From positions 27,750,001 through 27,814,000 of the forward strand of contig JAFFJZ010000007.1 in the NCBI GenBank assembly GCA_018340375.1: a DNA stretch of 64,000 bases. Reading direction: 5' to 3'. Under the pieces are notes generated by a model. The model made no database searches. It was not told the DNA's origin and saw nothing but the letters and a program-made list of their open reading frames with translations. Position numbers and translations under genes: made by a program. This DNA comes from Gonatopus flavifemur. Taxonomy: Eukaryota; Arthropoda; Insecta; Hymenoptera; Dryinidae. Positions 11,791-24,313 of this stretch are shown here, in pieces (within the stretch, counting starts at the first letter, position 1; every line of letters starts with the position of its first letter).

Positions 11791-12464
11791 ACGCATATAC
11801 AGGGTGGTGCAAAAGTCTGGGTACACCCTAATAACTCCTGAACGGGTGGAGATAATGGGATGATTTTCTTTTAAATTCAACGGGGGAACAGAATCTACCA
11901 TATTAGGAGGGTGAGAAGTCCTCAATCTTGAAGGGGGCGATGGGGGCGAAAATCTTGAATGAGGTAGGGAGGCTTGCGATAGCTCGTTTGATGGGGATTT
12001 TCAGCCCGAGTACAGTCGTTTTTTGTTCTTTGGAATCGGTCAATTTTTCGTCGAATTATGACCACTTGAAGATTGTTCTGGGAGCAGTCGAAGCCGGTGT
12101 AAACCTTCCTAACTCCCCATCGGATGAAGATCTTTGGATGTTATTCTTTAATCGAATGGGAGGGGGGGCATGACGTATCATTCTAGGGAAGTGGATTCCC
12201 GAAAACAATCGGAAATGATGAATAATAATGGATCCATCAACAAATCAAGATGAATAAAAAATAAGTGTAGAAGGATTGCACATATCACGTAGCTCCCTAG
12301 CCAAAGCCCCCTCTCCAACTTTCTCATACCAGTGTTCCACGCCACACTCACCTTAAAACGTCTCTAGAACTGTTGATTCAGGATTTTTCATAAGTTTTTC
12401 TCACCTGTTCATTCGAATCATAGTTTTCATTTTTTTGTGTTCCTCACCATTTCTGGCTACTTTC

Positions 12465-12780
12465 GATCATTTCCCATCATTTTACGATACTTCCGACATC
12501 TCTTGAACATTTTGGGATAACTTTGCACATTTTCGATATCTTCGATAATTTTTGAATATTCTCGGACAAATTCGATTACTTCCGATAATTCTCGAACATT
12601 TACGGATAAATTCGCTTATTTTCGATAATTCTCAAACATTTTCGGATAATTTTGATTATTTTCGACATTCTCGATAATTCTCAAACTTTTTTGGGATAAC
12701 TTTGCTCATTTTCGATAATTCTTGAATATTCTGGGACAAATTTGATTGTTCTCGACATTCTTGATAATTCTCGAACATTT
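12465..12780. repeat. degenerate minisatellite, roughly 40-50-bp unit
   Basis: Repeated units of the type TTCTCGAACATTT, CGGATAAATTCG, TTATTTTCGATAAT run for ~315 bp with substitutions and small indels. The array stops exactly where the transposase frame starts. Confidence 0.75.
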
Positions 12781-13008
12781 CCCCCCCGATCTCCTGATCT
12801 GACCTCATTAGACTTTTTCCTTTGGGAGCATTTGAAAGATCGAGTTCATCAAAATCGAGCACAAGATTCAGAAAGGTTGCGTGAAAGAATAATAGGAGAA
12901 GTGGCACTCATCACTCCTGAAATTTTGCAGAACGTAGGTGAACGTTGTTATAATCGTCTCGCTCACTGCATCGAATGTTTAGACAACCATTTTGAACACC
13001 TCATTTAA
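12781..13008 (+). pseudogene. C-terminal fragment of a Tc1/mariner-superfamily transposase
   Basis: The frame reads PPRSPDLTSLDFFLWEHLKD near its start. This is the third catalytic region of DDE_3-type (IS630/Tc1/mariner superfamily) transposases, widespread in insect genomes. It continues through ERIIGEVALITPEILQNV and ends LDNHFEHLI followed by TAA. Only the last ~75 residues remain; upstream sequence is replaced by the minisatellite at 12465-12780. It plausibly belongs to the element that opens at 11799. It is inactive. Confidence 0.8.
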
Positions 13009-13244
13009 GTCCCACACTGAAGCGCGTATTTGCCCAAACATGGATATTATTTGGGAATGGAGGAAAACCACATCTGGAATGTAGGAATTGCTATATCTCG
13101 GCGAAGGATCGACCGATTTCATGAAATCAAAGACGGTTGGATTCAGGTTAAAAAAACGCCATTCACTGATGTGTCGTAAGCTCCCAATTTGATTTGAGAT
13201 ATGTGTCTTCCCTACAAATCCCATATCCCCCATCCAGGGTTATG

Positions 13245-13928
13245 AATTCTCACTCTCATGAGGGGATACAATTTCAGACACAATTTATCAATTATCGCGA
13301 TTTGTCACTAATGTCTACTAATGATTCCTTGAGTTGGAATGGCGATATACCAAGTGTTCCTCAGTAAAAGGTTATGAAAACTAATCAGGAATGTTTGTTA
13401 ATTTTTCCTAATGCATTCCGATTCAAGGTGATAACCCTACCAACAATTCAAGACACATCTCATCAATGATCGGGATTTTCAACCAATGCTTTTTAACCGT
13501 TTCTAGAGTTGGAATCATGATCGTCCAATTTTTTCTCAGTAAACAATCATGACAACTAAGTAGGAATTTTTGTCACTTTTGCAAATGCATTGTTCTGAAA
13601 GACAATAACCCCACCCACGGTTCCAGACACAATTCATCAATTTTCGCGACTGTTAACTGATGTTCATTAAAAAATGCTTGACGTGGAAGCGCGATATTTC
13701 AAGTTTTCCTTAGTAAACGATTATAAAAATGGAGCAGCAATTCTGACAAGATTTACCAAAAAATTGACAAAAAACAAACAAATTGAAAAAAAAAATTTGT
13801 CTTTTTTTTGTCGAAATTAACAAATTTTTCCAAATGCGTTTTTTCAGAAAATAATAACTCTACCAACAATTCAAGACATATCTGATCAATTATCCCGATT
13901 GTTACCTAATGTTTATCAACAATTTACT
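13245..13928. repeat. ~175-bp degenerate tandem repeat, four copies
   Basis: Landmark words recur in the same order: a CAGACACAATT / TCATCAAT box near 13275, 13450, 13625 and 13871, a GAGTTGGAA box, a CTCAGTAAACGAT box and a CCAAATGCATT box. The spacing is about 175, 175 and 246 bp; the last unit is lengthened by a poly-A/poly-T hairpin near 13750-13815. The array runs directly into the right inverted arm. Confidence 0.75.
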
Positions 13929-14165
13929 TTGGCTAGGGGCTATGTAATGTGTACAATCCTTCTGCACTTATTTCTTATTTATCTTGATTTGTTGATGGAT
14001 CCATTGTTATTCATTATTTCCGATTGATTTCGGGGATCCACTTTCCTAGAATGAAACATCATGCGCCCTCCCCCCCCCCCCCATTTGATTAAAGAAATAA
14101 CATCCAAAGATCTCCATCCGATGGGAAGGTTGACACCGGCTCTGACTGCTCCTAGAACAATCTCC

Positions 14166-14303
14166 GGATGGGGGCCGAATCAACGAAAAGACAGATCAAC
14201 GAAACCATTGGTTGAAAAGGAAGAGATGTATAATGTAGGATGTCTTATTCTTTCCAACTAACGGTTTCATTGATTTGGTTTTTCGTTGATTCGGCCCCCA
14301 TCC
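14166..14303. mobile_element. 138-bp hairpin MITE with perfect 8-bp target duplication (Merlin- or P-like)
   Basis: The terminal repeats GGATGGGGGCCGAATCAACG are perfect for the first 24 bp and then degenerate over about 50. It is flanked by identical CAATCTCC (14158-14165 and 14304-14311). The other arm of the surrounding inverted repeat (complement near 12080) has one copy of this octamer and no insertion, an internal empty site. An 8-bp duplication with GG ends fits Merlin best; P cannot be excluded, and hAT is unlikely because hAT ends begin CAGGG. Confidence 0.88.
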
Positions 14304-14399
14304 CAATCTCCAAGTGGTCATAATTCGACGAAAACTTGACCGATTTCAAAAAACAAAAAACGGCTGTATTCAGGCTGAAAATCCCCATCAAATGATTGG

Positions 14400-15600
14400 A
14401 TGAACACATAAATGAATATTATTATATTCGAATAATGAATATACAAATGCCTTTGTGGGAATGTGTGATATCACAAGTCTCCCAGAAATTCATATGAATA
14501 TTTAGAGAATTTTAACAATTTTCAGAATGTGTTTCAATTTTGAGAGAATTCCAAAGAAATTTTCCTGTGCTGGCAATAAAAGGACGGTATATTTATTTGA
14601 AATAAAATAAATACACTACGAACGCACCGTTTCTTTATTTATTTTTCAATTCAACGACCCTAGAAAATCAAAAGGGACGGATAAGACTTTGCTACATACG
14701 TTTTCAACAACAAAACAAATAATCTAATGTTTTTAATATGCAGTAATAATTTATATTGTCATCATCTCACTCTAAATATGGATTAAGAATCCTGGTTGAA
14801 AAAAATGATGATTTTTCAAAACTAACAAGGCTCGTTGAATGGATAGTCTACACAGTACAGGCGTTCAAAAAGAATTCTGAAGAATTCATAATGAATTATA
14901 CGAATCCCAATTGAAATCATCGATCAATACTTGAAATCATCGATCAGTGACAATTGAATTCCAATTGGATTTGGTGGATAATCAAATTAGATTTAATAAA
15001 CGTTAAGCCGAATCAAAGTATTTAAAAAAATATGTTGTTCACAAGAGTACGAATTGTAAAGTGCAATTGACTGTATTATGGAAAAGACTGATTGTGGTGT
15101 AAGGAAATGTGTCGAATTATTATGACTTCCATAAACACATCCCAATTCAGTCGGAGTCAATGAGTGTTGTGCTTATTCAAGATGTCATCGAGAATAGGAA
15201 ATTCTGTACATTATGAGCTGAAGATTGAATCAGGTTCCTTACGGAAAACATCGATTGAATTCGTAATGAACCGGGTTAATATTGCAATCGTGCAGGAATC
15301 ATAACACGTGGAATGCCCTATTCTTGTCCAAGAAATGTAATCAGGAATATAACTATTCTTCAAATCAGATCCAATTATTTTCATACTGATTCAAACCATC
15401 AATAGAAATATGTGATTATATGCTGAAGGTTGTACGCTGAACATTCCATTCGAATTAATAAAGGGGTTTGAACCCTGTAAAATTTTCAAAAAATCCAAAA
15501 CATTCTTTTTCATGCAGCAATAGGCATATAGCGATACCTCATAGGGTAGACTGAGTACAGTTGTAATATTTTGACTTCAACCTCTAGTGAAAATCTCAAT
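14400..15600. other. AT-rich DNA, no gene recognised
   Basis: There is no supported coding frame. Near 14866-14925 the words TACACAGTAC and GAATTCATAATGAATT suggest a worn piece of the CCCACACAGC / GAATTC foldback family. Confidence 0.35.
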
Positions 15601-15605
15601 ACTGA

Positions 15606-15832
15606 AATGTGATCAACAAAAGAATATTCTTAATCCAACAAGATTTGTGTTGTTTCAACCAAATCTGTGATTTAACGACAAATTTCTTTCGTTAAGATGT
15701 TGAAATTTTTGTTTTATTATCACAAATAGATGTTTCTGTTTCAACGAAAGAATTTTGCTGATACAACACAAATTGTGTCGAAACAACAGAGATTTTGTTG
15801 GAATAACAATACTTTCTTGTTGATCACATTCC
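15606..15832. mobile_element. foldback element with AATGTGATCAACAA ends
   Basis: The left end AATGTGATCAACAA is repeated inverted at the right (TTGTTGATCACATT). The interior words CAACAAGATTT, TTGTGTTG and CGAAAGAA occur in mirrored order, so the whole ~225 bp folds on itself. Confidence 0.75.
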
Positions 15833-16189
15833 AAAAAAATAATTCCTTCGAGTGTAGTGCTTCAAGTAAGACATATATTGGTCATCAAATGTAGATGCGT
15901 TCGTTTCGCGTGAATATAATTAGGGTCTGATTATGATGAGTGTTCAAATGTTACGACCGCCCATAACCTGGAGACGGTAGTAACAAAGGATGGGGCCGAA
16001 TACAACATTTATAAAAATATTTAAAAATCGATAAAAAAATATAATTTATTGGCAAAGAAAATGTGTTAAAATCGTCCCCAGTCAATGTTTTCCGAGGTTA
16101 TTCTATCTTCCACAACAATGGACAAGATTCGTGAAACATTATTTATTCATTCTCCAATATCCTGTTGTTGTTGAAATGTAACACAAATA

Positions 16190-16926
16190 TACATAGTGAA
16201 TAATGAGGCACTGACGAGTTTATCTCTTCTACTCATGAGGCACTAGTGAGAAAAACTCACAAGGCACTCACTAGAATGTAACACTCCGACTAACTAGATT
16301 TAATCTATCAAAACTAGTGACACAGTCATCATTATCTAACGAGGAACTTATTAGACACTAACATGACACTCGTGAGAATAATTAGGGTGAAAATAAGAGC
16401 TTATTATTGAATTTATAATTGATTCAGATATGTTCTTAATTTGAACAAATTTGCTTTGACTCAGAGAATATTTCATTCAAGAATTTTGTTTTCCGGTTGT
16501 AACATTGTTTTCTCGCATCAAAAGAACACTGTCTGGAGAGGATTCTATTCTCAGAATAAAGAGACATGTTTTCAATTCGATTAATTATTTTTTTTAGTGT
16601 ACTCGCATGAAACATTTTTTTACCAGTCGTCCAGAGGAATTAATCAATCCAAATATGAATCTAATAAATATTTGGCGAATCTAATGAATAATATTGATCT
16701 AATAAATAAAACTGCTTATTAATCATTTTGGTTAATAATGTATAAATCTGATCTTAGGAATGTTTGGATCAACCTTGCAAGGAATTCACAAGTTTTATTC
16801 AAACATCACTAGTCAGATGAGATTTACAAGTGATTCATTAGTCGCTCACTAGTTTTATTTTTATAAGTTTTTCCCTGCGAATAACTCATGAGTAATGAGG
16901 AAGAACTTGTAATATTTCTACTAGGG
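16190..16926. mobile_element. probable CCCTAG-type element with CACTAGTGAG words
   Basis: The right end ATTTCTACTAGGG followed by AT matches the family at 10027 and 40750. The left end (TAGTGAATAATGAGG) is only weakly similar and has lost CCC. Both halves repeat CACTAGTGAG, CTCATGAG and ACTAGT palindromes. The middle (about 16400-16780) is unrelated AT-rich DNA, perhaps an insertion. Confidence 0.45.
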
Positions 16927-16929
16927 ATG

Positions 16930-18275
16930 CGCCCTGATAGAGAGGAATGGAATATAGTTCAGCATTGAATATTTACTCAGTCGTGAAATTTCAAAAGTTC
17001 TTCCCGAAATTCTGAGCATATGTGATATGACATAAACAATTAACACACAAGTTTTTACATGCGAGAACGCCCCCTCTTCCGTCAGGTGATCTGAGCTATC
17101 ACAATCCCATCGTCAGTCATTCGTAATGTTACAGCCGTATCCAGTCTACCATACCCCAAATAACATGTATCTCGAATTACAAGTAAAAATTTTAACTGCA
17201 AATATTTTTTCTCTATCGTATATAATTCACCCGATTACATGGGTGCGATTATACCTTCTTTGAAACTCTTCCAAGAGAACAGAGACTTTCAACAAACGTT
17301 CGTTACACCTAAAATGAAACTATGGACATTTAAAGGTCTATTGAACGTCCGTTGAATGTGAGTTTATCCACAATCAACTTGAAATTGATTTATTTGACTC
17401 GTATTCTCTTGAAGTTCAAACGCCATTTACTCGAAATCACTTTTTCTGACCTGGTTCAACGCATAACTCAGACCGCTTTTGTCCGATCGACTTTATCCAA
17501 AATGTCTTTGGTATAAAAAACTTGTCTCCATTGTCTAACATAGCCGTTTCTTATTCCATCCCGTGCTCATTTTTTCTTGCAAACAATTCTCTATTCAAAA
17601 TTCCTTGAGAATCGCAATTTTTTACTCCCAATAGTTGCCATTTTTTCTTCAAATCCATATTTTCACAATCCTTCCCAGTAAACCATAGTTGTTCGCATAT
17701 ATTTTGAGGATCTTTTTCGTTTTTGGCTCTCAGACGTTCCGCTTCGCCTCAAAGCTGTCAACCGGAATGAGACAATTTCGAAGAGCTACCATTTCTGACG
17801 AACGGATGTGCGCCACAGTGATGTGAAAAACCAACACCAATTCTCCCATTCAATATCAAGTTAATTGAAGATATGTAGAAAGTTTCAGATCAATCTATCA
17901 AGTCTATCTCCTCTCATCCATAACAAAAAAAATCTAAAATTTCTATATTTACAGTGTTCATACCTCTTCTGGCAATAACCGCTTGCATTTGATTAGATTC
18001 AGTACGTGATGTACGAATTCAACATGATATTTATGAGGGGATCGTGAAATTCAAGACGCTGTGTTCTGAATGGAATGTTAACGGATATAAAACATCAAAT
18101 AACCCGAGCAGGAGTACGAATCCGGTACCGATCTGATTTGCCCCAAGTCAGATCCAGTATGGATATATGTAATTGGATTGGGCCCGGATGTAATGTGTAA
18201 CGCTTGAGTTCATCCGACAACTTGTTCCACACCCTTGATCCGAGTTGGATCCGGCAACTAGATTCGGGCCTGCCC
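16930..18275. other. unique DNA, no gene recognised
   Basis: No domain-bearing frame was found. A few GC-richer patches (17050-17160 and 17740-17830) lack repeat structure. Confidence 0.3.
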
Positions 18276-18404
18276 ACGTAAAAACGTGGATAGATTTGGA
18301 TAAAAATTTGCAGATGGATACAAAAACTTTTATTCGTTCCAATCCTATTTTTGTATCCATCGGCAAATTTTTATCCGAATCCATCCGCGTTTTTACCAGG
18401 GGCA
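18276..18404. mobile_element. short hairpin element related to the CCCTGGTAAAAA family
   Basis: About 50 bp from 18280 (GTAAAAACGTGGATAGATT, then GATAAAAATTTGCAGATGG) is inverted at 18351-18402, ending TTTTTACCAGGGG. The right end matches the ends of the element at 62930-63067. The target duplication is not clear. Confidence 0.7.
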
Positions 18405-18892
18405 TAGTTAGAGATGCTTTATGGTCAATACGATATGATGACTCATTCAATCGTATTCATTGAACGTTTACTGATTCAAAACATCCAAATGATTTAAGCA
18501 ATTAATGAATTGAAGAATTTTCGAATGGCTATAACTAATCTTTTAGTTATGATTATCATACGTTGTTACTGAGTTTCAGAAAGCTCGGAGACTCAACTTG
18601 AAGAATATACAATGATTATTTGTAATAAAATTGAGTTAATCATGTGTATGGTAAATTGAATTTCAATAAAAAAAATGTTTCCCATGTTAATTAAATGGGA
18701 AACTAAAATTAAAATAGCGACTTCTTAGAATTGAGCTACAGCGCCCATCTTTGGTAAGAAGTTTTTTCATATCAAATAGGAAAGAAAGTTTTTTGGACAA
18801 ATAATACATCCAATTGGATAGTCGCTGAAAAATACTGAATTGACTTTAATGGAGTTTTATTAAATTAATTGAATACCATATCTGTTTTTATT

Positions 18893-19225
18893 CAAGAAGA
18901 AAAGCAAAATCTAATTTTGCTGAGTTCCTTTGGATGGAGCAGCAAAATTTTCGCAATGACAGCAAACTATTTGTCATCATAGCAATCATGTTGGCTAAAA
19001 CAACGGCTTAGCACCTGTGGCAGCAGAATATATTGGCTCTTCCAGCAAAATTTGTTTGCTATTCTGTATATAATACTGAAAAATTTGCTGCTTCAGTTGA
19101 TCATATTACTCTCTTGGCAATGCTGTTGGCTGTGGCAGCAAATTTTTACTTAGGTTAGTAAAAAAATTCACTATTTTGCACATAATACCTCGATTTGCTG
19201 CGTCAGCAAATTTCTTTTCTCCGTG
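18893..19225. mobile_element. CACGG-type element with GCAGCAAA words, copy 1
   Basis: The right end TTTCTTTTCTCCGTG and internal repeats of GCAGCAAATTT, TTGCTGTC and CTATTCTGTATATAATA match the copy at 39238-39607 almost throughout. The left end (AAGAAGAAAAGCAAAAT) is eroded. Confidence 0.75.
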
Positions 19226-19795
19226 TTGGAAATATATTTGATAACATATTGAATATTTGTTTGGAAAAAATTCCATAAATGTATACAATTGTACACAAGT
19301 TGCATACAAATCGGACACAATTGTATACAGTTTTGGATATTTCTGCCACATGGGTAAATACTTAGTTGAGCCATTAAAAGTTCATCAGAATTAATCAAGT
19401 ATTTTGTTGCAACTATTCAATTAGATATTGCATTGTTCTCGAAATTCTTTTCTGTCAATGAATGAATTCTCCGAGAATTGTTGGTATATGATGCTGTAAT
19501 ATAATCTCATGATGGTCTATAACAAATCCTAAATATGGATAATATGAATATTTTTCAACTTGAATTCTTCGCGAAGTCGGAAGAAATTATCGTGCTATCT
19601 GGGAGCTTCTTCAATCAATGAAGATGGTCTCAATACAACAATAACTTGATTGTATCGCTTGATTCTCTGATAATTTGTCAGAGTCTCAAATTCCATACTC
19701 TTCGATTGGACTTTTCTCAAGATCTTTTCCAAATAACTCAAATATTCTCGCCAGCTTGCCACCAAATTTTCAGCTAGATCTTCCCTAAATAATTG
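19226..19795. other. no recognised feature
   Basis: AT-rich DNA with short overlapping minus-strand frames only. Confidence 0.3.
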
Positions 19796-20015
19796 TTACA
19801 CCACACAATACAAAATTTGGTGTATTCTTAACACACGTGCATGTCTCCAACGGTCCACTCATAATTTGTGTCAAATATTGACACAAAGGGTGTGTGAGAA
19901 ATCAACACAAAAGTCTTAAATTTACATTGAAAATGTGTTAATTTGACACTCATCTGTGGTAATTTTCAAAACCAATTTTGAGTGGACTGTTTCTAACACA
20001 AAATTTTTCAGTATG
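19796..20015. repeat. palindrome-rich repeat with TGTGTTAA/TTGACACAAA words
   Basis: Mirrored words (TTTGTGTCAATATTTGACACAA type) are packed over ~220 bp, as in the neighbouring foldback. I could not fix the ends. Confidence 0.45.
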
Positions 20016-20017
20016 CA

Positions 20018-20478
20018 CACTGTAAGAAATAGATGTAAAATTACATGCAACAAGTTTACCAAGACTGTTCCTGTAAAATGCATTCTCCATAAACGTTTGG
20101 CAGTCTTTTTACTCAGCATGTCACCTGTAAATCAACACGAACACTATGATGGTAATTTTACAAGTACTGAGTACTGGTGAAATGAAATTATATCCACATG
20201 TCAATGTAAAATTACCTACTTCATTGGTAATTTTACAAATATTTAGGACTGGTAAAATCGAATTACATGTACATGTCAATGTAAAATTACTTACATTCTG
20301 GTAATATTACCGTTAACATGTATGTGTAAATTTACCTTGAGTGGATGTGTGAATTCACTGGTGTGTGTAGTTGGTAATTTTCATATTAACATATATCATG
20401 TAATTTTACCAATACTGTATAGGTGAATCCTGTTGCCATTGACATTTGGTAATATTAGCATCAAAATTTTTTACAGTG
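20018..20478. mobile_element. CACTGTAA foldback element with TGTAAAATTACC words
   Basis: The ends CACTGTAAGAAATAGATG and CATCAAAATTTTTTACAGTG are inverted, with target duplication CA (20016-20017 and 20479-20480). The interior repeats GGTAATTTTACA / TGTAAAATTACC about ten times, so the element is a string of small palindromes. There is no coding capacity. Confidence 0.88.
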
Positions 20479-20480
20479 CA

Positions 20481-22510
20481 AGTTTTTCTACGCGAAAATT
20501 CGGGTATATTTGAAAATCATTCTTCAGGATGCCGTTTTGACTGTTAGATCAAATAATAGGTTATTCAACCTCATGAAATCGACAACTCACGTCTTTTCGA
20601 CAATGAAACATTTATTAGACGTTGAAATAACGTATGCGTAATTTGGTTATATTTCATAATTACTTCATAATCAGTTATTATACTCCCACATTACACGTTT
20701 CTTACGAGACAACATATATACCACGAATGTTATTACAACAGTAACTTATATACCAACATTGAATATCCTTCCATCATATAATCAAAAGCCAGTAGAATTT
20801 ATATCTATCATTTATATCCATATACATATTCATGTTGAAAGCATTTGGTGCTCTGACAGATATTCAATAGAACGGTACGTTCAATTGAAGTAGACGTCCG
20901 ACGAAATTCTAAAGCGTTATCAAATGGATCATATCAATCTGAATTTCCATGGAAGCATTCAGCTTCGTGTACGGCAGTACGTACTTATAGACAAATGAGA
21001 ATTCATAGAACAAGGACTGAAAAACAGGCATCCCTGAATTGGAACATAAGTCTTATATAACTTTTTATGTAATTTTATTTGGATCTATACCATATGTTCC
21101 GGAATCATGAATCTTTCTCCTCAACGTTATTCTTTATTCCTCAAGTTCTTAGATCGATATCATGACGTTTTATTAGAAATGATCTCAACTTCAATTGGAG
21201 AACTATGAAATCACGATGGGGTTCTTTTGGGTAGATCTAAAAGAAAAATATTGAACCCTTCTCGAAAATTCATTGATTTATTATCATGCATAGTGTTTAT
21301 AGATATGATTATATTTCATATTCATGAATGAATTTATGTTCAGGTTGAGTCTCGAGTGGAACAAGATCTAAGATAGTATGATCTAAATGTAGGTTTGTTA
21401 GAACACACGAAATTCCTGCATAACTCCATTATATGAAACTATGAAGAGGTTATCTAGAGCTAGCAAAACGTGACTTTCATATTTTCGTGTAAAATCACGC
21501 TTCTCATAATTTTCAACAACGTTACAGAGGTGTAGTACAGTTGTACCAAGCTGGAAAAGTTTATATTGTCGTTTCATTGTTTAGTACGACTCCTGACAGA
21601 ATTTAGAATCATTACAAGATCACAGCATGAGATGGTAAAATGAGTTTTCTGGGTTATACGAAATTTATACAGTAGATTTTCACTTCAGATTTATTCAGAC
21701 GCAAGAACTTTCAATGAATACACTGTTCTGATTTTTTTTTTCAAGATTAGAAAGATCTGATCGATTATTTCAAATTTTCTCAACGGAAGAGACCAGTATG
21801 ATTTTTATTTAATGCTCGGTGGATTGAAGAAAGGTGTTGAATCTTCGAAGGGAAATAAAACAACATAAAACAACGATGAATTCTTCTCTTGTACAAATAG
21901 GATTACGTCACTACATCAGTCTTGGTATTTGATGAAAAGAGGAGTAAACTTCCAGTCTTGTGAATTTAAAGAGATCGGTTTCTTGTTCTACAGTTTTTGC
22001 AATACCATCCAACGCCATCCTCGAGAAGATTGATCAGTAAACGAAGGTGCGGTTCGTTGTGTTTTTACGGCGGGATTGAATCTAACGCCTCGAGGGTGTA
22101 AGCGGTAATGTAAAAGAAAGAAAATAGGGAGTAGTTGAAAGAACAGACATAGCCATGGATTTGTTAGCCAAACACTACGACAGTGTTAAAATAACAAATC
22201 ACCACACAAGTCAGATTTTACCAGGATATCTATAAAATTGTCACCTTTGATCTTGAGTTGTGGAGAAAGAAATGTTATCCGACGATTGGATTGGAAGCGG
22301 AAATATGGATCTTTGGTTCGGGAACGGTATCAATGGATATCAATCGTACTTTAAAATAATACATGATATATTTATTTATTCCTATGATTCGAAGATATAT
22401 ATTCTTGAAGTTTTCACTGTGACTTTTTCATGTTGAAGGTGATGAATGTATATCCCCTAATCATATCTTTATCGTATAATTTTGGGAATTTTTCGAATAC
22501 TCAAGGAACC
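20481..22510. other. unique AT-rich DNA
   Basis: No repeats or coding frames were recognised over ~2 kb. Confidence 0.35.
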
Positions 22511-22513
22511 ACA

Positions 22514-23113
22514 CACAGAAAAAAATCTGGTTCTCATAACTAGGTGACATAGTTAATGTCGGCTTTGACTATTTCATCTAGTTGTCACAACCAGAATCAC
22601 GTGATTTTGTTTTGTTCTCCTGGTTATCATAACCAGATTTCAGGTAACTGCAACGATAATTCCTTATATAACCATGCGAGGATGGTGTATGTGACCATGT
22701 CGCTCTTTTCTCAGTGCACCAGCGAATAATCTTTGATAGAAAATTTGAGCATATTTCTTTCTTAAATATTTGTTTGATTGAATGAATATTTACTCGAGTC
22801 AATGAGAGTTTATTGGAATCAATTGAGTATCTCATGGCGACTATTCAACTAAATGTTTTATTATTCCCGGAAATTTTTTCTCTCAGGTAACTTAACAAAT
22901 AAATAGAAAAAAATCTGAACTTCCCAAAAGTCACGCATGAAATGTTTTTTGTTGAGTATTGATAACTTTTAATTATTTTTCAGATAAAATTCAACAAAAA
23001 TGTGAACCGTTTTATCTTGATCACAAACTTAAGAAGAAATCTCAGATTTTAAAAAACATGCTGAGATTTCCTATCAAAGATTACTCTGTTCTCGACTTGC
23101 ATTTTTCTCCGTG
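22514..23113. mobile_element. CACGG-type element, ~600 bp
   Basis: The left end CACAGAAAAAAATC and the right end CATTTTTCTCCGTG are inverted relatives of the CACGG family. The first 120 bp repeat the word TCTGGTTCTCATAACCAG in variants. A second internal inverted pair (AATCTTTGATAGAAA near 22730 and CCTATCAAAGATTACTCT near 23065) suggests another element inside. The flanks CA and TA are compatible with a mutated 2-bp duplication. Confidence 0.6.
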
Positions 23114-24313
23114 TAGAACATCTGAATCAAGATGAATTCGTATCGGATGAAGCATTATAGAATACCGATATCTATTCCATTCTCGTTTGCATAATCCATA
23201 CTCGAATTATTATATTTACCTTTCTGATTGAATTCTCAGATTTTCTCATTTCCCATCAGTTATCCGTATAAATTATATCACGGAATGTCTGTTTCCTTTA
23301 GGATTATATCCCAAATACTTGGGTAAATGGAATATCCCATCACTGTCATCATTTTTTCGATCCTGACAGTGCACAATCCAACAAACGATATCGAAAATAT
23401 TGTACGAGAAGGTAGTAAAAGATGACCATGAACGCAGTCGACGCACGTATTCCATCAACAGCTTACACCCCGGAAACTGGCATGAGGGTCGAAGGTGGTT
23501 TGGTAAAACCATACTTCGCGCTGTGGCACCGTAACCAACCGAGGTCAAGATAAATGTACTCCGAATCGAATAGGCTTTTTCCCTCCAAGTTATCGAGCGA
23601 GGTGTAAAGAGAGAGGACGAGATAAATAGAGGACAGTGAGGTGAGTGCCCCTAGTCATTAAGTCTATCTTTATCGGTCACATGCGGTGCCATTTAGATCA
23701 ATGTCTTTCCACAAATCTGCCTCGACCGTATATAGATTTAGTACATCTGTATCACTCGTTCGTTAATTCCATCCTTCAAATTTAATGTTCCCACAAATTG
23801 ATTTAATCCTTTGAATCATTTGAAAAATTTTATTCGATTCACTATCGAGAGTGAAGAAATTGAGTAAAAACCCGCTGATGTTGATACAGTTGGGATTACT
23901 GTCATGATATCCGGTGGCCACTTTTTTCCGTATCGACAAGAACAAATGGAATACCGATTTCAAGTTACTACTTCAACTTGAAGAAACAGAAAAACGCTAA
24001 CTGTAGTTTGAACTTTGACACTGACAGATTATTATCGTTGCTGTTGTGTCGCATATTTATTTCTATTTCCAATGCTTTATGGGACTTCTTTCGTATCGGG
24101 AACACATTTTCCAGGCTATCGAATATTCAGAATGCTTCGAAAGGAAACGTATGCCAACGTGATGTATATAAATCTATAAAATTCTCTTAAATCATCAGTT
24201 TCATGTGACAATCAACGATTATTTTCCCTTCATAAAAATCGTGATTCTATTTCACGTTGGCCCGGAAAAAAATATGCGATAATTCAACTGAATCGTCTGA
24301 AGAAGCAACTTAC
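23114..24313. other. unique region, GC-richer 23420-23700
   Basis: 23420-23700 is unique and CpG-richer, and it includes a donor-like GAG|GTGAGT at about 23640 (plus). No frame with a recognisable domain spans it. It could be untranslated exon or promoter DNA of a neighbouring gene. Confidence 0.3.

Larger units (their letters stand above)
11799..14400. mobile_element. composite element with ~320-bp inverted arms and a Tc1/mariner-like end
   Basis: It starts with ACAGGGTGGTGCAAAAGTCT, an end type seen in Tc1/mariner-superfamily elements. The segment 11985-12307 is repeated inverted at 13929-14398. Shared landmarks are GATGGGGATTTTCAGCC, GATCCATCAACAAATCAAGAT and TAGAAGGATTG. Between the arms lie a minisatellite, a transposase tail and a ~175-bp tandem array. 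The right arm is longer because of the 138-bp element at 14166-14303. No matching outer end is visible on the right, so it is truncated or rearranged. Confidence 0.7.

Noticed and set aside
23273..23548. 91-codon minus-strand frame in a GC-richer patch
   Set aside because: No recognisable domain, no initiation or splice context; probably chance in less AT-biased DNA.
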